In this document: positions 57,388-64,000 of the stretch, one piece after another | Position numbering within the stretch: the stretch's first letter is position 1 | Layout: each line of letters starts with the position of its first letter | Assembly: GCA_949296645.1 (NCBI GenBank) | Contig: CASFPH010000006.1 | Span: forward strand, 1-64,000 | Length of the DNA stretch: 64,000 nucleotides | Reading direction: 5' to 3' | Origin: an uncultured Bacteroidales bacterium | Lineage (GTDB): Bacteria; Bacteroidota; Bacteroidia; Bacteroidales; UBA932 | Position numbers and translations under genes: made by a program | Notes under the pieces: generated by a model | Told to the model about the DNA's origin: nothing | Databases searched by the model: none | What the model saw: only the letters and a program-made list of their open reading frames with translations

Positions 57388-58499
57388 GTGAAAAAAGCAG
57401 ATACATAATAAGCGGAGGAGGTACAGGAGGTCATATCTTCCCGGCCATTTCAATAGCCAACGAACTCAGAAGAAAAGAGCCGGAATGCAAAATACTTTTT
57501 GTGGGAGCAAAAGGAAGGATGGAAATGGAAAAGGTACCGGCAGCAGGCTATGAAATAAAGGGTATTCCAGTCGCAGGGCTCAAAAGGAGCCTTTCACTGT
57601 CAAACCTTAAGCTTCCGTTTCTCCTTGCCAGAAGCATATCCATGGCCAGAAAGATAATCGGGGAATTCAGACCGGACGTGGTTATAGGAGTAGGTGGATA
57701 TGCAAGCGCTCCAACTCTGTGGAGTGCACAGAAAATGAGGATTCCCACTGTAATTCAGGAACAGAATTCATATGCGGGGCTGACAAACAGGATTGTAGGC
57801 AAAAAGGCCGACAGGATATGTGTGGCATACGAGAATATGGAAAGATTCTTTCCCTCCGACAGAATAATACTTACCGGGAATCCTATTAGAAGCAGTATAA
57901 GAAGATGCGGTGATGAAGAAAAACGCAATGCAAAAATAAGGTTGGGACTGGACCCGGACAGAAAACTGCTGTTCATTGTAGGAGGAAGTCTCGGTTCCGG
58001 AACCCTGAACAACAGTCTGATGAAATGGGCATCGGAATCATATGACGACAGCTTCGACATAATATGGCAATACGGCAGATACTATGCGGAAAAATGTTCA
58101 GGCTTTCTTAAGGAAAAAGCATTCCCAGGTATAAAGGGACATGATTTCATCAGGGAAATGGACACGGTATATGCTGCCGCCGACCTTGTCGTAAGCAGAG
58201 CCGGAGCAGGAACGATATCCGAACTGGCAGCGGCAGGAAAGGCTACTATTTTCGTACCGTCCCCGAATGTGACTGAAGACCACCAGAGGCACAACGCAAT
58301 GGCACTCGTAAACAAGGGTGCCGCGCTGATGATAGAGGATGCGGAAGCTCCTGAAAAGCTAATGAAAGAGGCGGTGTCTCTCCTCGACAGGGCTGAAGAG
58401 ATTTCTTCACTGGAGAAAGCGGTATATTCTCTGGCCATGCCGGATGCAGCTTCCGAAATTGCGGATCAGATAATAAAACTGAAAAAGGGGGAAAAATGA
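57384..58499 (+). CDS. murG: Lipid II synthase (GlcNAc transferase) MurG
   Basis: 371 residues, GT-B fold. 'SGGGTGGHIFPAISIA' (about 9-24) is the N-terminal MurG signature; 'GVGGYASAPTLW', 'IQEQNSYAGLTNRIVG' and 'VVSRAGAGTISELAAAGKATIFVP' bind lipid I and UDP-GlcNAc. It acts on the inner face of the inner membrane. It overlaps ftsW and murC by 4 bases each. Confidence 0.96.
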   Translation: MSEKSRYIISGGGTGGHIFPAISIANELRRKEPECKILFVGAKGRMEMEKVPAAGYEIKGIPVAGLKRSLSLSNLKLPFLLARSISMARKIIGEFRPDVVIGVGGYASAPTLWSAQKMRIPTVIQEQNSYAGLTNRIVGKKADRICVAYENMERFFPSDRIILTGNPIRSSIRRCGDEEKRNAKIRLGLDPDRKLLFIVGGSLGSGTLNNSLMKWASESYDDSFDIIWQYGRYYAEKCSGFLKEKAFPGIKGHDFIREMDTVYAAADLVVSRAGAGTISELAAAGKATIFVPSPNVTEDHQRHNAMALVNKGAALMIEDAEAPEKLMKEAVSLLDRAEEISSLEKAVYSLAMPDAASEIADQIIKLKKGEK

Positions 58500-59884
58500 A
58501 AGTATATCTCATAGGAATAGGCGGAATAGGAATGAGCGCCATAGCAAGATTCTACAAAATGGAAGGATGCCGTGTGGCAGGTTATGACAGGACGCCATCC
58601 GGACTTACGGAGGAAATGGAAAAATCCGGTATAGAAATCCATTACGACGATAACCCGCAAATTCTGAAGGAATTTCTGGCTTCAGACACGGACGACTGCA
58701 TGATAATATATACTCCTGCAGTGCCGCACTCACTCAAGGAATTCGAGACAGCCGCTTCATCAGGAGTAAAAATGATCAAGAGATCACGGGCACTGGGAGA
58801 AATATGCACCGGAAAAAAATGCTATGCAGTTGCAGGTACTCACGGAAAGACTGGCACCAGCACCATGACCGCACATATTTTTACCAGTTCAGGAAAAGGA
58901 TGTACGGCATTTCTCGGAGGTATATCAAAAAACTATCACTCAAACCTCATACTTGAAAAAAGTGAAAACATCATAGCGGAGGCAGACGAATTCGACAGAT
59001 CGTTTCTGCAGCTTTATCCTCAGGCAGCCGTAATAACCGCAACAGATGCGGACCATCTTGACATATACGGCAATATCGGTTCCCTAAGAAACGCATTCTC
59101 TGAATTCGCATCCCAGATAAACGAAGACGGAAGGCTGATTCTGAAGAAAGGAGTAATTATAGACGAAACTGCTGTAAAGGCTGAAATAAAACGATACGGC
59201 ATCTTTTCAGGGGATGGAGAAGCACCTGACTTCCACGCATTCAACATACGCAAGTCCGGTCTAGGAGAATATCTGTTCGATCTTTGTCTCGACGGAAACG
59301 TCATAACGGACTGCACTCTTGGAATACCGGGAGAGGTAAACATTGAAAATGCTGTCGCTGCCGCGGCACTCGCCTGGACGGCGGGCATTTCCGGAACGGA
59401 AATCAAAAAGGCTCTCGCCTCATTCTGCGGAGTATCCAGACGATTCGACGTTAGACATGAGGGCAGACTGATATACATAGATGACTACGCACATCATCCT
59501 GCGGAACTGGAAGCCACAATAAAATCCGTAAAGGCAATATACCCTGACAAAAAGATAACCGGCATATTCCAACCACACCTGTTCTCCAGAACCAGAGATT
59601 TCGCCACGGATTTTGCAAAGGCTCTGTCGATGCTTGACAGATGCGTCCTGATGGAAATATACCCCGCCAGAGAAGAACCCATACCAGGCATAACATCCTC
59701 AATGCTTGCCGGGATGATAAGCAAAATAAAAGGAGAAGAAATACCGGTCATGGAGAAGGACTCAATACTGAAGATGCTGGAAAATGACACTCCCGAAGTC
59801 CTGGTGACATTCGGTGCCGGAAACATAGACAGACTTGTACCGAAAATTACGGACATATACGACAAAAAGGAAAATGCATTATAA
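58496..59884 (+). CDS. murC: UDP-MurNAc--L-alanine ligase
   Basis: 462 residues. 'LIGIGGIGMSAIARFY' at the N terminus, ATP-binding 'VAGTHGKTGTSTMTAHIF' near residue 116, 'EADEFDRSFLQLYP', and 'YIDDYAHHPAELEATI' in the C-terminal domain are MurC landmarks. First amino-acid addition of the stem peptide, cytosolic. It overlaps murG by 4 bases and ftsQ by 11; ddl, usual between murC and ftsQ in E. coli, is absent. Confidence 0.96.
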   Translation: MKVYLIGIGGIGMSAIARFYKMEGCRVAGYDRTPSGLTEEMEKSGIEIHYDDNPQILKEFLASDTDDCMIIYTPAVPHSLKEFETAASSGVKMIKRSRALGEICTGKKCYAVAGTHGKTGTSTMTAHIFTSSGKGCTAFLGGISKNYHSNLILEKSENIIAEADEFDRSFLQLYPQAAVITATDADHLDIYGNIGSLRNAFSEFASQINEDGRLILKKGVIIDETAVKAEIKRYGIFSGDGEAPDFHAFNIRKSGLGEYLFDLCLDGNVITDCTLGIPGEVNIENAVAAAALAWTAGISGTEIKKALASFCGVSRRFDVRHEGRLIYIDDYAHHPAELEATIKSVKAIYPDKKITGIFQPHLFSRTRDFATDFAKALSMLDRCVLMEIYPAREEPIPGITSSMLAGMISKIKGEEIPVMEKDSILKMLENDTPEVLVTFGAGNIDRLVPKITDIYDKKENAL

Positions 59885-60653
59885 GATATTGAAATATATT
59901 GGAGTTTTTCTGTTAACTTTGTCAGTTGGCTCATATATTTTTTTCGCATCCGCCCTGTACAGGGAAGGTGAGAATAAAAATATATGCAGGAACATAACGG
60001 TAAAGATTCTTGACGAAAATGTCAACAGGTTCGTGACTGAAGACGAAGTACTTGGAATTGTAGAGAAGGAAGCCGGCAAAATAACCGGCAAAAGAATTGA
60101 TTCCATAAACATCTATCAAATAGAATCGGTTCTTAACGACAGAAGCGCTATCAGATCCAGTCAGGTATCGGCAGACATAAAGGGGAATCTGGACATAAGA
60201 ATAACCCAAAGACGTCCGGTGCTGAGAGTAGAGAACGGAAAAGAAGGTTTCTATGTGGACGAAACCGAATATGTGTTTCCGCTCGTCAGTACCTTTACTT
60301 CATATGTACCTGTAATTACGGGTAATATACCTGTAAGCATAAAGCACGGATTCAGGGGAAGATTGTCGGGAGAGGATTCCGTATGGCTTTCAGGTGTATT
60401 GGATCTTGCAGAATACCTTGAGCGCAATCCGTTTTGGGGAGCACAGGTACAGCAGATCCATATCGACAGCAACAGAGATATAGTTCTATCCACACGCGTA
60501 GGCTCGCAATCCGTAATATTCGGGAATACGGATGATATAGAATATAAATTCGGAAAACTGGAGACATTCTATAAAAAAGTAATGCCGGCTGAAGGATGGA
60601 ACAAATATAAAGTGATAAATTTGAAGTACAGAAACCAAATAGTTTGTGAATGA
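59874..60653 (+). CDS. ftsQ: Division protein FtsQ
   Basis: 259 residues from ATG 59874, just after AAAAAGG. N-terminal membrane helix ('IGVFLLTLSVGSYIFFASAL', about 8-27), then a POTRA-like part ('EDEVLGIVEKEAGKITG', 'IYQIESVLNDRSAIRSSQV') and 'LDIRITQRRPVLRV', typical of FtsQ. It connects FtsL/FtsB to the divisome in the periplasm. It overlaps murC by 11 bases and ftsA by 4. Confidence 0.9.
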   Translation: MHYKILKYIGVFLLTLSVGSYIFFASALYREGENKNICRNITVKILDENVNRFVTEDEVLGIVEKEAGKITGKRIDSINIYQIESVLNDRSAIRSSQVSADIKGNLDIRITQRRPVLRVENGKEGFYVDETEYVFPLVSTFTSYVPVITGNIPVSIKHGFRGRLSGEDSVWLSGVLDLAEYLERNPFWGAQVQQIHIDSNRDIVLSTRVGSQSVIFGNTDDIEYKFGKLETFYKKVMPAEGWNKYKVINLKYRNQIVCE

Positions 60654-61957
60654 TGAAGAAAACAGTTGTTGCCATTGATTTCGGAAGTTTCAAGATTGCC
60701 TGCGCTGCTGCGGAAAAAACCGACCAGGGCGTCAGGATAGCCGCATACAGGGAAGTCCCGTCCGAAGGAATCAACAGAGGCGAGATTGTAAACATCCAGA
60801 AGGTTCTGGACAGGACCAGACCTATTCTGAGTGAGATATCCGCCGAAGTTGAATGCGACATAAACGAGGTTGTAGCCGGCATCTCCGGACAGACTGTGAA
60901 GACTCTTAGCGCCACGAACAAAAGGACAAGAAAAAATACTGCCGACCTCATCAGCCAGAGCGAAATAAACGATCTGACGGATGACATGCAGAAGTTCAGA
61001 GTCAATTCATCAGAAACCGTTCTGCATGTAATCCCGCAATACTACAACATTGACGATCTGATGGGAGAAACCGATCCTATCGGAATACAGGGTACGGAAA
61101 TAGAAGGTATTTACAAACTGCTGATAGGCCGTTCCAAAGCGAGCGAAAACCTGAAGACTACGGTATCCAAACTCGGTCTCAAACTGAACAGAATGATACT
61201 GAAGCCTCTCGCCTCCGCACAGGCCCTTCTTACCGAAGACGAGTCTGAACTCGGTACGGCTCTGGTGGACATAGGCGGAGGCACCACTGAAATAATGATA
61301 ATAAAAGACAAGATAATACGCCATGCGGCAATTATCCCGTTCGGTGGAAATTCCGTTACTGAGGACATCAGACAGGCGTTCGGAATATCGCTTAAGAATG
61401 CTGAAAAACTCAAGACAAGATTCGGTTCATGCTTCAGCGACAATGTGTCCGACACAAAAATGATAGCCATAAAGAATTCTGCAGGAAGGGGAGACAAGAA
61501 GATTTCAATGAAGGCACTGTCTCTGGTAATAGAAGCCAGAATGGTCGAAATATTTGAAGCAGTGCTTTATGAAATAACAAAATATACAGGCAAGGAAAAT
61601 CTGGCTGCCGGAATAGTGATTACAGGAGGAACGGCTGAAATGCTTCATCTTACCACTCTCGCCAAAGCTGTAACAGGAATGCCCGTCAGAGTGGCCTCCC
61701 CTGATATAAACATAGCGCCAGGCTCATGCAACGAGGCATACACAAGATCTGCATCGACGGTAGTAGGTCTTGCCATAATGGCTGCAGAACAGCAGGATGA
61801 AAAGGAAGAAGAGGAAGAACCTGTTGCAAACAATCCTGCAATAGGTATCATTGAAGAAGAGCCTGCAAAGAAAATAAAGGAAGACAAACCTAAAAAGAAG
61901 ATCAACTTCAAGAGCCTGCTCGGCAATCTGTTCGACGCTGCGGACGACGAAGCATAG
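60650..61957 (+). CDS. ftsA: Cell division protein FtsA
   Basis: 435 residues, actin-like. 'VAIDFGSFKIACAAAEK' is phosphate loop 1, the 1C (SHS2) domain follows ('YREVPSEGINRGEIVNIQKV'), then 'GTALVDIGGGTTEIMII' (phosphate 2) and 'AGIVITGGTAEML' (adenosine). An acidic/Lys linker near residues 380-420 leads to a C-terminal amphipathic end ('KINFKSLLGNLFDAADDEA'), the membrane anchor for FtsZ. It overlaps ftsQ by 4 bases; ftsZ follows after 55 bases. Confidence 0.95.
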   Translation: MMKKTVVAIDFGSFKIACAAAEKTDQGVRIAAYREVPSEGINRGEIVNIQKVLDRTRPILSEISAEVECDINEVVAGISGQTVKTLSATNKRTRKNTADLISQSEINDLTDDMQKFRVNSSETVLHVIPQYYNIDDLMGETDPIGIQGTEIEGIYKLLIGRSKASENLKTTVSKLGLKLNRMILKPLASAQALLTEDESELGTALVDIGGGTTEIMIIKDKIIRHAAIIPFGGNSVTEDIRQAFGISLKNAEKLKTRFGSCFSDNVSDTKMIAIKNSAGRGDKKISMKALSLVIEARMVEIFEAVLYEITKYTGKENLAAGIVITGGTAEMLHLTTLAKAVTGMPVRVASPDINIAPGSCNEAYTRSASTVVGLAIMAAEQQDEKEEEEEPVANNPAIGIIEEEPAKKIKEDKPKKKINFKSLLGNLFDAADDEA

Positions 61958-62012
61958 CAGGAAATGCCGATAGAGAAAACAAAAGATCTGAACGATAAAA
62001 GAGGATAGAGCA

Positions 62013-63287
62013 ATGACTGACGACATGATTTTACCTAATTGGGAAAGTACAGGAAACAACATAAAGGTCATCGGTGTAGGCGGAGGCGGCACGAACGCAG
62101 TGTCCCACATGTACAACAACGGTATCAAGAATGTTGATTTTCTGATATGCAATACGGATCTTCAGGCCCTGAAGAGAAGCCCGGTACCTGACAAGCTGCA
62201 GCTGGGCGCAGTCCTCACCAAAGGACTCGGAACCGGATGCGATCCGGATAAGGGAAGGAAGGCTGCAGAAGAATCAATAGAGCAGATTAAAGCCAGTCTC
62301 GGAGGTTCTACCGAACTTGTCTTCATAACTGCAGGAATGGGCGGAGGAACCGGAACAGGAGCAGCCCCGATAATCGCAGAAGTCGCACAGGAACTGGGAC
62401 TGCTTACAATCGCAGTCGTAACTCTTCCGTTCCGTGACGAAAGGTCCGAATTCATGAGACGTGCAATAGCAGGAATAAAGGAACTTGAGAAGCATGTGGA
62501 CTCCCTTCTGATAATAGACAACCAGAAGATGTACAGGCTGTTTGACGATCTTACCATATTCGATGCTTTCCCTAAGGTGGATGAGGTACTCAGCACTGCA
62601 GTCAGGGGAATATCGGATATCATCACTTCAGACGGATATATAAACGTGGACCTGAACGACGTAAGGATGGCCATGAAGAACAGCGGCATGGCCCTTATGG
62701 GAATCGGTGTCGCTGAAGGCGAGAACAGAGCGATAAAGGCTGTTGAACAGGCACTCAAATCACCGCTTCTGAGCGATTACGACCTGAGCAGCGCCAAAAG
62801 CGTACTCGTCAACATAACAACCTCCAGACAGGGAGCGTTGAAAGTCGACGAGATAAATCAGGCTCTCGATTACATAAACGACTATACAAGATCGGCCTAC
62901 AATTTTAAAAGAGGGTTCGTGGAAGATGAAAGCATGGGAGAACGTGTAAGTATAACGATTGTTGTCACAGGATTCAACATGAGTGCTCTTCCGCAAATAC
63001 AGGACAATACGTTCAATCCTGAAGATACGATAACCCTGGACGACGGGAATGAGGCGTCAAGACAATCCGGATTCGGAGGAATAGATCTCGGACTTGACGA
63101 AGATGAAACACCTTTCACTTCTTTCTCGTCAAGAAACTCATTCTTCGAAAGATACAAGAACAAGCCTGAAATTCCGGACCTGATAGTTGAAATAGGTGAG
63201 AATCTCACGGCTCTTGAAAGAACACCGGCATATAAAAGAAGAGGCATTACAATAGATTCGTTAAATCCAAACAATAATCCTGAATAA
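62013..63287 (+). CDS. ftsZ: Cell division GTPase FtsZ
   Basis: 424 residues, tubulin fold. 'IGVGGGGTNAVSHM' (20-33), tubulin signature GGGTGTG (110-116) and 'VDLNDVRMAMKNSGMALMG' (T7 loop and nearby). A variable linker from about residue 320 ends with a short basic peptide ('YKRRGITIDSL'), the FtsA-binding tail. It polymerises into the Z ring. It is the last gene of the cell-wall and division block. Confidence 0.97.
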   Translation: MTDDMILPNWESTGNNIKVIGVGGGGTNAVSHMYNNGIKNVDFLICNTDLQALKRSPVPDKLQLGAVLTKGLGTGCDPDKGRKAAEESIEQIKASLGGSTELVFITAGMGGGTGTGAAPIIAEVAQELGLLTIAVVTLPFRDERSEFMRRAIAGIKELEKHVDSLLIIDNQKMYRLFDDLTIFDAFPKVDEVLSTAVRGISDIITSDGYINVDLNDVRMAMKNSGMALMGIGVAEGENRAIKAVEQALKSPLLSDYDLSSAKSVLVNITTSRQGALKVDEINQALDYINDYTRSAYNFKRGFVEDESMGERVSITIVVTGFNMSALPQIQDNTFNPEDTITLDDGNEASRQSGFGGIDLGLDEDETPFTSFSSRNSFFERYKNKPEIPDLIVEIGENLTALERTPAYKRRGITIDSLNPNNNPE

Positions 63288-64000
63288 ATGAAAGAAAGAA
63301 GAGTACGCTTTGCACCGAGTCCTACGGGACCTCTGCATATGGGAGGTGTAAGAACCGCGCTGTACAATTACCTGTACGCAAAACAGGCAGGCGGCAAATT
63401 CATATTGAGAATAGAGGATACTGACTCACAACGTTTCGTTCCCGGAGCTGAAGAATATATAATAGAATCGCTCAGATGGTGCGGAATTTTCCCTGATGAA
63501 GGCGTTGATGAAAACGGGAAAGTGGTTGAAAAAGCTACCGAAAAACATCCGCACGCACCCTACAGACAATCACAAAGAAAAGCCATATACAGAAAATATG
63601 CGGAAGAACTTGTCGGGAAAGGAATGGCTTATTATGCCTTCGACTCTTCCGAGGAACTCGATCGTTTGAGAAAAGAATATGAAGCAAAGAAAGAACCGTT
63701 CATTTACAACCATACAACAAGGAAAGCTTTGAGAAACTCCATCTCACTGCCTGAAGAAGAAACGAAAAGACTCCTTGAAACAACTGACAACTGGGTCATA
63801 AGATTCAGGATGCCAGAAAACAGAACCGTAAAGATGAACGACCTGATCAGAGGCGAGATAGAAGTACACACCGACACTCTTGACGACAAAGTTCTGTGGA
63901 AAAGAGCAGACGAACTGCCTACATACCACCTTGCCAACATAGTGGACGACCACCTTATGGAAATAACCGAAGTCATCCGTGGAGAAGAGTGGCTTCCTTC
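63288..64000 (+). CDS. gltX: Glutamyl-tRNA synthetase, 5' part (runs off the window)
   Basis: First 237 codons, directly after the ftsZ stop. '[23 protein letters not shown]' holds the HIGH-like motif (HMGG near residue 17), followed by '[18 protein letters not shown]', '[17 protein letters not shown]' and '[17 protein letters not shown]', all class I GluRS landmarks. The KMSKS motif would lie beyond the right edge. It may be read through from the dcw operon. Confidence 0.95.
   Translation, partial: MKERRVRFAPSPTGPLHMGGVRTALYNYLYAKQAGGKFILRIEDTDSQRFVPGAEEYIIESLRWCGIFPDEGVDENGKVVEKATEKHPHAPYRQSQRKAIYRKYAEELVGKGMAYYAFDSSEELDRLRKEYEAKKEPFIYNHTTRKALRNSISLPEEETKRLLETTDNWVIRFRMPENRTVKMNDLIRGEIEVHTDTLDDKVLWKRADELPTYHLANIVDDHLMEITEVIRGEEWLP

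Overview
The window looks like a chromosome segment from a Bacteroidota bacterium, most likely order Bacteroidales. The evidence is the promoter type (TTTG, about 19-21 bases, then TAnnTTTG), the many SusD/Mfa-style lipoproteins with a Cys lipobox, Bacteroidota-type proteins (DUF3575, DUF5723-like, DUF4783-like, PorT-like barrels), a Bacteroidales-type IleRS with PGIHH in place of HIGH, and MurE with the meso-DAP signature DNPR. Genus cannot be fixed from the sequence alone.

Region 1 (1-15.9 kb, almost all on the minus strand) is a surface-adhesin locus. Reading in the direction of transcription it has a DUF3575/OmpA-like outer-membrane protein, two short fimbrillin-like lipoproteins, a strong terminator, a candidate structured small RNA with its own promoter and terminator, an AraC-family regulator, and three very large lipoproteins. 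The three large proteins share the N-terminal fimbrillin-like module with the two short ones but continue after the same 'D-x-F-D/E' hinge into long right-handed beta-helix regions. A clostripain-like (C11) lipoprotein protease and a small beta-barrel lie upstream. This is the most interesting part of the window.

Region 2 (16-21.5 kb) is an accessory stretch with signs of decay: a lone LytTR protein, a headless GLUG/beta-helix gene remnant, a frameshifted DUF2007 gene, a quinone-reductase-like flavoprotein, two lineage-specific lipoproteins around a coiled-coil membrane protein, and a broken tyrosine integrase directly downstream of tRNA-Ser(UGA). An old integrated element at the tRNA gene is the simplest reading.

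Region 3 (21.6-48.1 kb) is housekeeping in short operons: an ECF sigma factor; ileS-guaD-dksA-like-lspA; cvpA; tolC-tsaB; a TlpA-like lipoprotein; greA-HIT; xseA-xseB-ribF and a small membrane protein; engB-prs-nadE-(small Cys-rich protein)-der; DUF4783-lipoprotein-DUF5723; rlmH with a very large multi-sensor NtrY-like histidine kinase; and a LytM/M23 lipoprotein. Several convergent pairs overlap at their stops and share one hairpin.

Region 4 (48.2-64 kb) is a complete Bacteroidota dcw cluster: mraZ, rsmH, ftsL-like, ftsI with PASTA, murE, mraY, murD, ftsW, murG, murC, ftsQ, ftsA, ftsZ, all on the plus strand with 4-17 base overlaps or tiny gaps, followed by gltX, which runs off the window. 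murF and ddl are not in it. Ten-base-period repeats in front of mraZ look like an MraZ operator.
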